Source: Terebella lapidaria (taxonomy: Eukaryota; Annelida; Polychaeta; Terebellida; Terebellidae). Taken from it: a stretch of DNA of 64,000 nucleotides. Below the pieces are notes generated by a model. That model worked only from the letters and a program-made list of their open reading frames with translations, was not told the DNA's origin and did not search any database. The stretch lies in contig OX424568.1 in assembly GCA_949152475.1 (NCBI GenBank), positions 6,051,667-6,115,666 on the forward strand, given 5' to 3'. This document shows, in pieces, positions 12,501 to 23,943 of this stretch; position 1 is the first letter of the stretch; the number at the start of each line of letters is the position of its first letter. The position numbers were made by a program, and so were the translations under genes.

Positions 12501-13592
12501 CTTGCGCAATAGCATGCACCTAATCTCTGCAGTTGGAATGAAATATCGCTAGCAGCATTGCAGAAACATTCCGCAGTACAGTCTAATCTCTCGGAACGTT
12601 TTATGTGTTAACTTTCGCATGCTGCTCTTATCTTCAATGTGTTAAAAGCGAGTTTGCGGTGGTCCATAAATTCAATTATGTAGTCTATTATAACCGTCAG
12701 TGATGTAATGAGACTACAGGTGCTATGAATATGGACATAAATGTTGCGACAACATCACCTTGTCCTTGCGTTTCCATATTTGTATGGACCCTTAGGCGCC
12801 CCTGGGCCTATATGCCTAATGAACTTATTAATTCTGCTTCCAATGTGCACAATTTAATTATTTCCAAATTATAAAATGTCTTTTAAGATAGAAAGTACAT
12901 GGAAGCTGCAAATCTACATATGTTCATTCCAATTATTTATTGTTGTTTTGAATTATGAACTAAGAATACACTGTCACTGCTCTGCGGTTCTATCAAATCG
13001 GTTCTAACTTCTAAGAACGAAACTGAGGAGATGAACTGCGCAGATTTAGCAGAAGGATTTATGGTAATAATTTTCATCAATGCAAAATGAGTTTCATGGA
13101 ACGACTAAGATTACTACATTTCAGATCTCTCAGAAGACGGACCGCCGTGACTTATCTCAGATCTAGGCATATAGGCTATACATCGCAGCAGAAATAGGTT
13201 AATATAAGATCAATGTATTTCTGATTGCAGACAGACCTATTGGAATCTTGGAGAATAGGATATACTCGACACAGTTAACATGGTTAGAAGTGCCACCTCT
13301 TTAGGTTTAAGATAATCTAGTTGATTTTCAATTAAACCAATTTCATGATCCACTTTTTTCTTTTTCTGAACGGTGAGTGACACAATAACGTAATTACCAC
13401 GTTAACAATTTGTGACAGACTGAGGCCGAGAGCCACTAGCGTCGCGTTCTCATAGCTCCGCACCGGGCGACAGTGCTTGTTGTATCCCTTCATAATCAGG
13501 TCGTCATAGAGACGCTTGGCGTCCGGGTTCGCTCGCGCCAAAGTCAGCAACGCCAGTGACGTCATCAGCGTGCTACCGTGACATCTCGCCAT
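3490..13592 (-). CDS. nicotinic acetylcholine receptor alpha-type subunit (6 exons)
   Basis: Ligand-gated cation-channel subunit of the Cys-loop family, 533 aa. Coding exons run from high to low coordinate: 13398-13592, 12193-12237, 11612-11721, 9650-9830, 3824-4708 and 3490-3675. All have GT-AG borders and matching phases. The 45-bp and 110-bp exons have the sizes found in vertebrate receptor genes. Visible features are an N-terminal signal segment, [10 protein letters not shown] (loop A), the Cys-loop C150-x13-C164, loop-B Trp171, and the vicinal pair Cys227-Cys228 (YPCCPE) that marks an alpha, agonist-binding subunit. TM1 lies near 247-268. GEK 274-276 and Leu285 at the 9' position of TM2 predict a cation-selective channel. 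TM3 is near 306-333 and TM4 near 487-504 in the last exon. Introns host three mobile elements. The last coding bases fall inside a minisatellite unit. The exact ortholog within the alpha family is not assigned. Confidence 0.95.
4751..5020. other. receptor intron sequence, nothing further seen
   Basis: Intron DNA just upstream (in gene sense) of the acceptor at 4709-4710 of the large transmembrane exon. I see no mobile-element end or RNA gene here. Confidence 0.4.
5021..5901. mobile_element. non-autonomous DNA element (MITE) with TCGATAAATCGA sub-repeats
   Basis: About 880 bp bounded by inverted ends: AGGATTAGGGCC on the left and its complement on the right, each followed inward by a T-run and a CTTACGTATCTCGATAAATC-like block. 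The left subterminal region (5080-5330) carries about 16 copies of a CTCGATAAATCGA word in a near-15-bp spacing. Two further copies, in opposite orientation, precede the right end. There is no coding capacity. I could not settle a target-site duplication. It lies in the receptor intron between exons 4 and 5 and ends within a few bases of the next transposon. Confidence 0.75.
5907..6160 (+). repeat. left terminal inverted repeat
   Basis: The complement of 9341-9594 over its whole length, with a small number of mismatches. It includes the blocks ATGCACCCCCCGGAAATCAA and CCTAGGTTTTGATGGTCAAA. An open frame here on the minus strand is mirrored at the right end and is a consequence of the repeat, not a gene. 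Confidence 0.88.
6592..9057 (+). pseudogene. transposase-like protein gene with one in-frame stop (821 codons)
   Basis: One continuous frame runs from the ATG at 6592 to the TAA at 9055-9057. It is interrupted only by a TAA at 7087-7089 (codon 166), which leaves a 165-aa piece and a 640-aa piece starting at Met 7135. The reading across the stop is coherent: a Cys141-x2-Cys144 pair before it and His203/His204...Cys207 after it look like one zinc-binding module. The C-terminal half contains a WDN motif, [12 protein letters not shown] and a [12 protein letters not shown] stretch. It resembles a large set of uncharacterised invertebrate and fish proteins I recall, in which the equivalent segment reads like MFGGLHIEM...GSGW. 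Its position between long inverted repeats implies it is the element's transposase. The catalytic triad is not identified. The stop may be a recent mutation or an unrecognised short intron. Confidence 0.7.
9124..9129 (+). promoter_or_regulatory. polyadenylation signal of the transposase-like gene
   Basis: AATAAA, 67 bases after the stop codon at 9055-9057 and inside the transposon, before its right inverted repeat. Confidence 0.5.
9341..9594 (-). repeat. right terminal inverted repeat
   Basis: The complement of 5907-6160. The match ends at TCGTGTTCTTTGACC on the inner side and at the outer end near 9594, about 50 bases from the donor of receptor exon 4 at 9649. Confidence 0.88.
9881..11334. 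mobile_element. non-autonomous element with AGGTTACCGGAC ends and AGGTCA motifs
   Basis: Bounded by AGGTTACCGGAC at 9881 and its complement ending at 11334, both followed inward by a GCCATGGCA block. The interior has a 450-bp tandem duplication: the block at about 10222-10400 recurs at 10672-10850. It also has repeated AATGGCCGCC words and a terminal (GAC)n(GGAC)n stretch at 11246-11290. AGGTCA-type half-sites are dense. No transposase is encoded, and the short open frames are incidental. It lies in the receptor intron between the 110-bp exon and the Cys-loop exon. Degraded relatives are at 15245-15870, 40420-40585 and 42955-43650. Confidence 0.72.
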
Positions 13593-15244
13593 CTTGCGGT
13601 CGGCAATCCTGACGGTAACTCGATGTGGTAGTTCTTGAAAATATGCCTATTTTCCCTCAATCTTTGGCTTGACGAAATTCCTTTCTTCAAAGGCTAGGCT
13701 GCTTGCGCGTCACAAATATGATTAAAAAACCTAGCATGTTGTTTTAAGTGTCAAAATGGAGGTCAGCGTTCGTTGCCTTTTCCTCCAAAGCTTGAATTAT
13801 CCTCTTCATTTCCCAGGTTTTCACATACATCAGAAATATTCTGCATACATGTATGTATGGGTTTTGCTATGATCCATACAATAAATCGTTCATTTGTTTG
13901 CTGGCGTTTTATGTGTATACTAAGCCTATATATTTTACATCCAAGAACCCGACACAAATATCTATTGGCCTATATTGGTATCCAGTAATATTATTTAGGC
14001 CATAGTACTGAATGTATCATATCCAACTAGTGACTGAAGATTGTCCGTTCATTGTCGATGTTCTGTTCCCTCCTGTCCTGACAAGCTACCGGATTGCTCC
14101 GTGTATCCACATCAGCGCACTCTCTGATCTTTTCCCAAGCCTACTGGGGCAACACTTGCAATAGCGGCTCAACAAAGCAGTGTCCGAGGCAATTGGAAAG
14201 TGTTTTCTTTTCTTCTCTATTTTTGCGATGGAAACAACACTTGGAAACTGTCTGAAGGAGCTCTCTCTCCCTCTCTCTCTTCCCATAGGTAAAGTAAATA
14301 ATTATCATGTTCCCTCTGGATCCCTTCGCTGGGTAACTGATGTTTTCTGTAGAGTACAACATGGAAAGAGGAAGGGGGAGGGGGGGTCGTCATAGGAACA
14401 AAGATATATATTCGTTAGGACATAAAACGGCTGGAACATTACTGGGGAAGTCGAACGCTGGCGGAATCACTGAAATAACTTGGCTGGGTTAGAGCATAGA
14501 CCTCTATGGAGAGTATCATACACGAACGTGCTCTCCACCTGCGCACCTCCAGCAGTCCATACTCACACTGGAAAGAATCCAGACAGCCGAGCGCGTGGAC
14601 CGGCAGGGAACGGTGTATCATATCTGCCGGAATGTTTTACCACCTGAAGTAAGATCGTTATTGAACAGGTATCTACAGAATACCGGTCATCTTCGCTAAC
14701 ACTCCACCCGCACCTCATCCCCCGCCTCACCGTGCTGCAGCAAGAGCGAGTTTAGCAACTATTGGCCAACTACTAGTAAGCAGTGCATGGCTTACAGGAT
14801 TTTCTGTGAAGGGCTTCCCGGCAGACAGAAACACAACAGAAAATAACAAAACCCCCCAAAAAACAGTGTAATTATTGTCTGATGAAAAAAAAAATGTTTT
14901 TGAAAAGTTTAAAAACATACAGACAATCAATCAATCGATCAATCAATCAGTCGATCAATCAATCAGTGTTATTACTCCGTGCTTACGCAGCATTGGCAAA
15001 ATGTAAAAAAAGTATAGTAGAAAAAGTGCAATTATATAAGAAGAAGAAACAACAAGGAGAACAAGAAGAAGAATTTCATTTCCGATTTCATCAGATAGAC
15101 AATATACAGGTAGAAATTAATCATAATTACACAGATGAAATCGAAAGAACATAGCCAGTCTTCCCTACATGTATATCTTTGTATAAATAGATTAACTACC
15201 GTATAGAGAACACACATAAGATTGAGAAGGGTCAACTTGATTTC
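13593..15244. other. 5' flank of the receptor gene, no gene seen
   Basis: Upstream of the receptor start codon. It contains a (TCAA)n/(TCGA) microsatellite at about 14925-14968 and pyrimidine-rich CTCTCT at 14262-14281. No TATA box or other promoter element stands out. Open frames of 60-90 aa on both strands have no family resemblance. Confidence 0.45.
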
Positions 15245-15870
15245 AGACTAAAACCAGTCAATTTTGGACATTGGTGACCATTTTCTCAAAAACTGTCTGA
15301 TTAGTTTTGATATTTTTGTTTCAAGATTTCCCTTACATGTATGTACCTTTATGACATGTATAAGTTTCGTTGCCCTTGAATTGCCGGTCTCCGTGTGGCG
15401 GCCAGTTTGATTTCTTGACGGGTCTGTGAAAAAAAAATTGTGTCCCAAATCAAGTCACTTTTCGTCTTGAGGCATTTCCAGCCCCCACAAAAAAATATTT
15501 TTTTCCTCCTTTAAAAAAATTTCTGGTCTTCGAATAGTTTCGTTCATAATGGGACCTGCCGTGACTGCATTTACATTTATAGAATGCTTGAAGATATCAG
15601 TTTCATGATCTTTGATCTTCGTGTGGCGACCATTTTGATTTTTCGACGGGTCGGCGAAAAAAAAAAATTGTCCCAAATCAAGTCATTTTGAGCCATTTCC
15701 AGTCAAAAAAAAAAGATTGGATTTTTACGGGAACTACATCAACTCTACCTATACAGAGAATGCTTGAAGTTGGAGTTTACTAAGTAGATATTGGCACTTT
15801 GATGATTTGTGTAGTGACCTTGGGATTTGACCTTCAATGACCTTGAAAGGTCAAAACGTACACTTTTGTA
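15245..15870 (-). mobile_element. degraded copy of the AGGTCA-rich element family
   Basis: Read on the minus strand, this shares several blocks with 9881-11334: TTTTGACCTTTCAAGGTCAT near the right side, ATGGTCGCCA, TCGCCGACCCGTCGAAAA with a poly-T run, and TTTTTGAGAAAATGGTCACC at the left side. Terminal repeats are not preserved. Confidence 0.6.
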
Positions 15871-16206
15871 AAACATTTGGATGTAATTTGGAATTTCAAC
15901 ATTACGACTGTTTGAGATTTTGCAGCAGAGCGCTCGAGGCCGATAGGCTTCTTGTTTATTTGAGGGTCCGTTTGGGCTTTTTTCGCCCTCCCTATTTCCA
16001 AGGAACGAGAAACAAAAAATTAATCAAGAGTTACCTAAATAAATGGCTTGATCAAGTTTCTTCACACGATTTCACTAAATATTTGCTGGAATATATGTAC
16101 AACAAGCAGACTGAATTAAAAGTTTTTTTTTATTTTATTTCCAGATACACACAACATGTACATCGAGAAACATCCATAATTCACCCACAAATCATTCCGT
16201 ACGATC

Positions 16207-16249
<43 letters not shown>

Positions 16250-17469
16250 AATATCGATGGGGAGACATACCCCATAAATGGGATATGTCATGCCATCTTA
16301 GTAACACCACAAATGTATCTCGATTCATTTCTATGGGCCTGGGTGTCTTAGTAGGGCTGGTGGTTTGGGACGGCGTGAAGCTGAAATGGAGTACTGGCTT
16401 TTCCTTATTAAACTATAGTTTAACAAGTAAATGCGAGTCGCACTTACCCCATGGGGCAAGTACGACCAAAGTCGGACATACCCCGATCGGTATTATTATT
16501 ATTATTGTTTTTATTGGAAGTTCTGTTATTGACTGTGTAGGGATTCATATTATATATATATACAATGAACTCTGAATCCTAGCCCAAAAAAGGCAGAACA
16601 TTAGCACGATATGCACATACTAAACTCGATTTCGAATTGAATTAGGCTTACGTGATAAAAAAAATCTTTACTGCCATCGTAACAAAGTCATGCATCTTGT
16701 TTTCAGCAGCATAGAGCATGAATCTCATGAACGATGAACAAAAGACTTTATCAGAGGATCTTATCAATCGTGGCTCATTCGGTGCAATATGTGACTTGTT
16801 TTGTCGTTTTTTTGTAGACGACCAACAGTTACTGTCCAGTTCATTGGGAATTTTCTTTCTGTGTTTTTATCCCGTGGCAGCACTCAGCTCGAAGTCCGAA
16901 TTTCTCGCAACATTTTCTCAGAGCCTCCACTTTCTTTCTGCACAACGTTTCGTCATAGTTATGTTCTGGAAAAGAAAATACATGTTCACGTAGCGCAAAC
17001 TGTAACATAACACAGACTCCACCGAGTGCATTGTAGCTCACCGAAACATTTTTTCGCATGATTATAATCAATCGTCCCATTTGGCTAATCTACAAATCTA
17101 ATCTCGAGTTTTCAAGCTCATGGTGTTTCAAGATCATGAAAAGATATGTGTCGATCTATATCATATAAGCCTACGACTTTCCATAATGCAAATTTGAACT
17201 CTAAAGGTGAGTCCATTCAAGTCCTTACAGTAGTCCCGATGAGGTCAGTGTCAAATACAATAAGCAGTCAGGGCAGATAATGCTGAAGTGTTCTTTTGGA
17301 CACATCGACGGGACAGACTAACATTGAGGACAGGTTAGACAAAGTGTTTCTTTTATCCGGCATGATTTTTCATATGCCGTTCCCGTAATGCTACAAATCC
17401 GACTTCTATTTCCCACCGCATTTCATTCACGTCAGTTAGTCAATCGACAAAAATAATATGTAGGCCTCT
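15871..17469. other. non-coding stretch with (ATT)n microsatellite
   Basis: No supportable gene. It holds a trinucleotide run at 16208-16248 and two CCCCATAAATGGG/CCCCATGGGG-like palindromic words near 16265 and 16448. The open frames at 15837-16277 and 16718-16993 have no recognisable similarity. Confidence 0.4.
16208..16248. repeat. (ATT)n microsatellite
   Basis: About 13 uninterrupted ATT units. Confidence 0.9.
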
Positions 17470-18170
17470 GTAGCATGACAAACGCGACATGTGAGAAAAT
17501 CGAACACCATGTATGTCGCGTTTCTCACGGTCGAATGCTTATTATCGCCCATGTCGCATTTTTCACGCCTGATGTGATTGGTGGATAATATTTTATTCTA
17601 ATCTGCTTGCAATATCCACATCATGGATTATTTGGCTTCTAAATACGTTCCAATTTAATCATTGTTGCAATAGGAAATGTAAACAGACACACTTGATGTC
17701 AATTTGTGTGTTTTGCCAATGGAATGCTTTGAACTCGTAGGCCTACTACCGTAGCTTCTCACTCATGATCACCATTTGCACGACTTAAATGGAACGCAGC
17801 ACATAACGCACCCAACATCGTTCGATGTATTGGTCATATATCGCACCATAACCCCCCCCCCCCCCCCCTTCCCTGTTGTGCCAGATCGTCCACTACCACT
17901 CGATTTCAGCGCTGTGTCCTGATTCAATATTGCGTTGTCCATGAATTGGACGATAATATGGTCATGCATGTCGTGAATTTCACGAACAAAAGCTATTTCA
18001 ATAGCTCCGCAGTTAATGTCGGGTATTTCACGGGCATGTCGCTTTTTTCACGGCGGAAATACCAACCGTGAAAAAAGCGACATGGTCGGATATTTCACGT
18101 GAAAAAGCGACATGGTCACTTTTATCACATGAAAAAGCCGACCATGTCGGGGTTTTCACAATATTCGGTT
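17470..18170. repeat. dispersed CATGTCG...TTTTTCACG repeat element
   Basis: A word of the form CATGTCGCTTTTTTCACG recurs in both orientations at about 17485-17575 and again at 17965-18165. The right cluster includes an inverted pair around 18045-18080 (GCTTTTTTCACGG then CCGTGAAAAAAGC). The arrangement looks like subterminal repeats of a non-autonomous element, but clear ends and a target duplication are not found. A C-run lies at 17850-17867 in the middle. Confidence 0.5.
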
Positions 18171-18548
18171 TTATCATGCAGCACCTCGATCCACTTCCAG
18201 ACAACAAATTTCACCAAAAATCAATAGTATTACCTTGCAAACACTTTTGTATTTCGCATGCATATTTCAAACAAGGATCAGTTTGCTTCATCACCAAATA
18301 TTGCAGCCAGATCCGGGAAAGAAAAGTTTGTTTACAACGGAAATGGCTTAGAGTAGGACGTATAAAAAACGGATGTTCCCGCTATCGGCACGCGACCGAC
18401 CAGTGGCGTAGCTAGAAAAATCCACGGATTCACAATTGTCTCCACAACTGTCATGCAGGATAGGCCTAATGTATAGGCAATTAGGCACATATATTATATC
18501 TTGATAAGTTGATATCCTGAAGATTGGGTCTAGCTTCATTCTGAACAT

Positions 18549-20391
18549 CACTGTAGGAACCCCACTACCGTAACGCGGCGTTACGGTAGTACAGCACGAT
18601 GACGGCAGGCGAGTGGTTCGATTGGTTTTCTTGAGATTATCGTTTATAGAACACATGTCACTCTTCTGCGACGGTGTGCTTTGATGCCTCTTGAAGTTTC
18701 GCATCTATTGGCATATTGTTTTGTGGGAATATTGCTCTTAATCAGTCAGAAAATGGAAAATGAATATCAAGTGATTACTACGGTAACGTCAGATCAGTAG
18801 ATGCGGGGTACTACCGTAACGCCAAGCATGTACTACCGTAACGTTAATCTTGGTCCCATACTAGGTCTTTCGTAATATGTCTTTTGCATCGTTTCAGATA
18901 AGAATTTCGAATATGAGGAGCTTGCATATACGGGATTGATTTCGAGGTACAATTAACTGTTATATTATACTACTGATACTGTTTGATGTCATGTAAAATG
19001 ACGAAATGTGGTGTTTAACTGGTGTATAACTGAACACGGGATTGTCGATTACACAGGTTGTCGAAGGAGCAGAAAGTGAGCAAGCAAATAAGCAAAGTTC
19101 ATACATTGAATGATGGCATTTTCGAATGTTACCAGGTTACCCCAGCGTGAAAAATTTTGTTGTACTAATTTTATGATAAGGCATGAGTGAGGAAATAATA
19201 TTGACAAGATACTTTTATCTTAACTAAGATAATGATGTTGATGTTCTGATTTATTTCAATGCCATATATTGTTGTCGTATTAATATATAAAATGTAAAGA
19301 TACATTTGTGTATTCCGAGCCGTATAATTTACACGAACATGCAAACGTTGACCGTTGCACAGCATTACACACTCGTTTGAGGAAAAAGTAATGAAGTTTA
19401 CAACAATGATTTAATTGGCATCAATTATGAATATAGATTCGCACAGTGATATGCATCAGATATGGTCTCTTTTTGACATTTGATTTTTTATCGACGTTTG
19501 TAAAATCATATCAAAAGATAATGCATACTATGAAAGAGTGAATCCTTATTTATGTACCATGTTCCGTTTGGTGTCAGTCAAACTTTTAAACGTACGGTAT
19601 AAGATGAACTTGAACTTTGAGGTGAACTTGATAAGGTCGCCACTGGTCCAACCGCAAGGTATCCACAGAAGGTCGGCAAAGCTTTGCTCTTAAAACATGT
19701 ATACACCGTCCCCAAAAAATCATTTTCACAAAGCTGTAACGATTATTGAATTTCTGTTAGGATACCAGGTATTCTTTAATTACAGTTTATGAGTAAGTGT
19801 CTGGAGTCAAAATCGTACCAGGACCCAAAGCCTCGAATTCCATTCCAAAGTGAACGGAACACCGTGAATCATTACCAGATTCATCGTCTAGACATCTGAG
19901 TCTGATGCTAAAATGAGACTTTGAATGATGTTCAATAACATGCTCTAAAATTCTGTTTGGCGAATGGCTGGTCAAAGGGCAGTAATAACATATGTATCCT
20001 GATATATTGTTCACATTGTATTATTTATCCATAACGAAAATCCTAAAGTATGATCAAAATCAAAGTTTTACATCATGGTAATTTTATAAATATGCAAGTG
20101 TTACGGTAGTACTCGAAATCTGGAAATTGGCGTTACGGTAGTGGGCCGCTAACGTTACGGTAGTAATCGTCGCATATTTCAAACCGTTTTTACTCGCAAA
20201 TCGATCAGATTCACAGTTTAATTATATTGCCACACTACAAAGCATATCTAGACAATTCGCGTCGTGTAGGTGTTATGTGCGAAACCTGCCTAATACCTAG
20301 TTTATCGTGAAATAACTTTTCGAAGCTAATACCTTCCGCCATCGTTAGGACTACCGTAACGTCGCGTTACGGTAGTAGGGTTCCTACAGTG
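18549..20391. mobile_element. non-autonomous element, CACTGTAGG ends, 5-bp target duplication
   Basis: 1843 bp. The left end is CACTGTAGGAACCC and the right end is its complement. Both are flanked by AACAT (18544-18548 and 20392-20396), giving a 5-bp target-site duplication. Immediately inside each end sits a palindrome, ACTACCGTAACGC followed by GCGTTACGGTAGT. Further ACTACCGTAACG copies occur near 18812-18842, and in the opposite sense at 20100-20163, as expected of subterminal transposase-binding sites. The interior has no coding capacity. CAC-starting ends and a 5-bp duplication fit the Transib group best; CACTA elements normally give 2-3 bp. Confidence 0.8.
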
Positions 20392-20396
20392 AACAT

Positions 20397-20775
20397 GCTG
20401 CAGTTACATTTCGGCCCTCTATATAGTGGGCTGTGACTTTGTAGGTTACATTATGATTAGCTAATCGGGCTAGGCCTATATGATTTGGCTAGGCTACCAT
20501 AACATGGAGATCAAAAATTGCCAATTCCTACATGTGCTTTATAGTGAATTCACCAAAACAACTCAGATGTACTTCTTTTTAAATACTAAGTAAAATTAAT
20601 TGACACCAATTTACATTCCCAGGTTTGAATTATTTGCAGGTTTTAGGCTCTAGTTTCAAACACAAATTGGTTTCCAGTCTTGAAAGTAAGTAAATAAGTT
20701 TTCAGAGAAAAGTCGAATCATGAAAAAAAAATAGGTTGCAATGCCTCTGATCTCTGGGAGATCAAAAATACGTGT
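20397..20775. other. non-coding stretch before the tRNA gene
   Basis: Unique AT-rich sequence with taggcctat words. I see nothing in it to annotate. Confidence 0.4.
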
Positions 20776-20780
20776 AAAAA
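20776..20780 (-). terminator. Pol III T-run terminator of the tRNA gene
   Basis: AAAAA on the plus strand reads TTTTT on the minus strand, starting six bases after the mature 3' end of the tRNA. This is the usual RNA polymerase III stop. Confidence 0.75.
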
Positions 20781-20785
20781 GTATT

Positions 20786-20858
20786 CGAGCTTGCCAGGAC
20801 TCGAACCTGGAATCTTCCGCTCCGTAGGCGGACGCGTTATCCATTGCGCCACAAGCCC
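20786..20858 (-). tRNA. tRNA-Arg, anticodon ACG
   Basis: 73 bases fold as a complete cloverleaf. The acceptor arms GGGCTTG and CAAGCTC pair with one G-T. The D arm GCGCAATGGATAACGCG is the standard Arg form. The anticodon stem is TCCGC/GCGGA, with loop CTACGGA giving anticodon ACG, which reads CGN codons after inosine modification. The T arm is CCAGG-TTCGAGT-CCTGG. The A box (TGGCGCAATGG) and B box (GGTTCGAGTCC) are intact. CCA is not encoded, there is no intron, and a T-run follows. It looks functional. Confidence 0.97.
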
Positions 20859-21439
20859 CGACGACCTCACGCTAGCGTTACTAAATAGTCCAGTGGGTTT
20901 TGGTGGGATGTCGCGTACGGAAGGTATGCTCCTGATAAAATCGTCATAGTTGGGGAATACCCGGAAAAAGACATACAACGTCATGTGGGATCACACCACT
21001 ATTGCGGAATAACATCACTCGTTATAAATCGGCTTAAAGAAGGTAAATCTTGTGGAGAAAGGTGAGAAATGTCAGGGAATTGTGTAGTATATCAGTGTTT
21101 TCTGCTCAGAAATGTGTTGTGTGTTCAACTGTTGATCAGGCAAATGCAAATTTGTAATCTTTGGCTATGAAACAAAAATATAGAAATTTTGCAAACAAGC
21201 ACCTTGCTTTTGTGTCAATGCGCGCCAGAAAACACGTGATTTGAACGGTACTGTCACTCGAGGGACATTTAAACAAATTTTCGACGGCGAATTTGCACGA
21301 ATGTGATATTATTTTGTTCCAAGGTAATGATCTCGCTAATCATGTTATATGGAGGTTTTTTGTGGACTGGTTTTTTTAAAATATTTTTTTCGTTATCATT
21401 GCCACCAATGCAGATCTTATTGTGGCGTGATGCCATGTA
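20859..21439. other. non-coding stretch after the tRNA gene
   Basis: Short open frames on the minus strand overlap the tRNA and are by-products. I see nothing else to annotate. Confidence 0.4.
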
Positions 21440-21895
21440 CAGGGATGGGGTCAAATACTTAATGTCAAATACAATTACAAATACTCAAAGCTAAAGGCAA
21501 ATACAAATACACACTCCCAGAGCCCACCAAATGCAAATACAAATACATTTCTTCAAATACAAATACAAAGGCAAATATTTATTTCCTAGTCATTCGTCAT
21601 TTTTGAGTCGTATTTTTGACGCATTCAGTTGGCTTTTTTGTCTCTGTCCTAAACCTCCTCTTCAGATCACCATCAATGGTTATCTAATATACATGTACAC
21701 AAGAGAATATAAGTTACGCCATGAAAAAATACCTTCTGTGTATTTGACGGTGTTTGATACCAAATACATCAAATACAGACCTCAGATACAAATTTAAATA
21801 CGCCAATATTGAAATTGTCAAATACCAATACAAATACGTGATTTGGTGTACATTTCAAATACAAGTACCAATACGTATATTTGACCCCATCCCTG
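21440..21895. mobile_element. hAT-type MITE with CAGGGATGGGG ends
   Basis: 456 bp with inverted ends CAGGGATGGGGTCAAATA. The flanks are GCCATGTA (21432-21439) and GTCATGTA (21896-21903), an 8-bp target duplication with one mismatch. The CAGGG start and the 8-bp duplication are the hallmarks of hAT elements. The subterminal parts are rich in CAAATACAAATAC words in both halves. There is no coding capacity. Confidence 0.85.
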
Positions 21896-22350
21896 GTCAT
21901 GTATATGTGGTTTTGACAACACATCCTACTTTTGCGACAGTGGTAACAATTTGACAACTTAATGATTTGAAAAAGTCGCACGGTTTTTACAAAAGGGTAT
22001 ATCAACCAATTCAAATATATGAATTGACCCCCAATCAGTGACACACGATCTTCACTTTGATCAAAAATGATTGAACTACACACAATTGTTTATTATTAGG
22101 CATGCATATATCATGAACGTTGGACTATTACGGTACATTTATTATATTTAGATCTATAAATTGAACGGTGCATAGCAAAATGTACACCATGAGCACTGCC
22201 ATTATGAATGACAACCCAGATTATTTCATCCAAGGCCCATCCCGGATCCTTTTCTTTTTCAAAGGGAACCTCTCTGGATCTTAGTAACGAGGGACCGGGG
22301 ATCACCCGGGGCATGGTATCACAGCGTATCACAGTGGTCTACAAAGCATC

Positions 22351-22990
22351 AAAGGATCATGGTATCGAAGGGGGACCACCCCGGATCATGGTATCAAATG
22401 GGGACCACCCCAGATCAAGGTATCATATGGGGCCACCCCAGATCATGGTATCATATGGGGACCACCCCGGATCATGGTATAAAATGGGGACCACCCCGGA
22501 TCATGGTATCAAAGGGAAACCAACCCGGATCATGGTATCAAATGGGGACCACCCCGGATCATGTTATCAAAGGGGGACCACTCCAGGTCATGATGGGAAT
22601 CAAATGGAAATCAATTCGGGTCAGGGTCTTGAAAGGGGGCCACCCCGGGTCATGGTATCGAATAGGGACCACCCCGGATTATGGTATGGAAAAGGGACCA
22701 CATCGGATTATGGTATCGTTTGAGGACCACCCCGGATCATGGTATCGTTTGGGGACCACCCCGGATCGTGGTATTGTATGGGCATCACCTCAGATCATGT
22801 TATCAAACGGAGACCATTCTGGACTGTTTTATTGAAGGGGGACCACCCCGGATTATGATATGGGAAAGGGACCACCTCGGATTATGGTATCCTTTGGGGA
22901 CCACTCCGGATCGTGGGATTGTATGGGCATCACCTTAGATCATGTTATCAAACGGAGACCACTCTAAACTGTTTTATTGAAGGGGGACCA
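22351..22990. repeat. 29-bp minisatellite, about 22 diverged units
   Basis: The unit is close to GGATCATGGTATCAAATGGG followed by GACCACCCC. Units vary by substitutions and small length changes, and a longer-range duplication of several units is visible between about 22690-22800 and 22850-22960. The array lies about 1 kb upstream of the cyclase start codon. The open frames through it (Gly/His/Pro/Trp-rich) are repeat artefacts. Confidence 0.88.
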
Positions 22991-23943
22991 CCGCGGATTG
23001 AAAGGGGTCAGTTCCTCGGACTACCATGAATGATGGACCGGGGTCATTCGTGGACATCCCAGTGACTGTAGCTTTAGGCATAGATCATATATGTGTTTCA
23101 CAGTTGAGTCCACTCGGTTAAAATTTATGCAGCATGGGACTGTCTATGCATACTAATGAGTCATGCTTACACATGTGGTTGTTGGCCACAAAAACAGAAA
23201 TATTCGAAATATAATGTGCCATTTTTATCATAGACCTAATGACTTTTCACGAAACACTTGTAAATAAACAGGCTCACCGTTAATGATAACAAGTTATGAC
23301 GTACGTTTATGATACCCCGCTTCATCGGTCCAATTTATCATGTCCACATAGAATCTACTAACATAACTCCCCCCCCCCCCCCCTGTCGTTTGTAAATAAA
23401 CCCATTGAATATATCCCGTTGAAACTTCCATATAATATTGTCCATTTGTTCAAATAAGCCAATTTTTAGTTGACGGGTTATTTGCGTAGGTAAAAAACGC
23501 GCAATCGCGGAATAATTTGTCTCCAGTCAATACATGTAGAATACCCGGCTTCTATACTCCGGATTTGATCACCGACGCTGTCAGTCGATAATGCTCAACA
23601 AATATTTTGTTCCATATCCAAAACATGGCCTTTATGCACGCCGCTATGTCGTGTCATAAGCCCTTTTGAATTCTTTATTTGCATGGCGTATTTGACCTGC
23701 CGTTTTAATGGCGTTTAGAAAATTCACGCTTGAACGATCCCTATATCTGTTGTGTAAGAGAGATGATATTTTGACGCTATTCTAACGGGCAATTGAAGGA
23801 TTGTGACGGGCAATTGATTGCCTTCTTTGCGCATCATTTCTTGATTTCACGAGATATATCACGAGATCTGGAGAACTATATTCGTAACAAATTTTGGCGG
23901 ATAACTACAGCATTTAATTTGACTGTCGTGCCCGAACAACAAG
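22991..23943. other. upstream region and 5' UTR of the cyclase gene
   Basis: No coding exon is recognised. A C-run lies at 23368-23382. The stretch should hold the promoter and first-exon leader of the cyclase gene, because the start codon at 23944-23946 is the last codon of its exon. No TATA box is obvious. Confidence 0.4.

Noticed and set aside
15837-16277. 146-aa open frame ending in poly-Ile
   Set aside because: It starts in a degraded mobile element and ends in an (ATT)n microsatellite; composition is not protein-like.
20656-20984. Minus-strand open frames of 62-88 aa overlapping the tRNA
   Set aside because: They read through the tRNA-Arg gene; a tRNA with intact boxes explains the sequence.
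22208-22938. Open frames of 85-171 aa rich in Gly, His, Pro and Trp
   Set aside because: Translation of the 29-bp minisatellite in three frames, with no other support.
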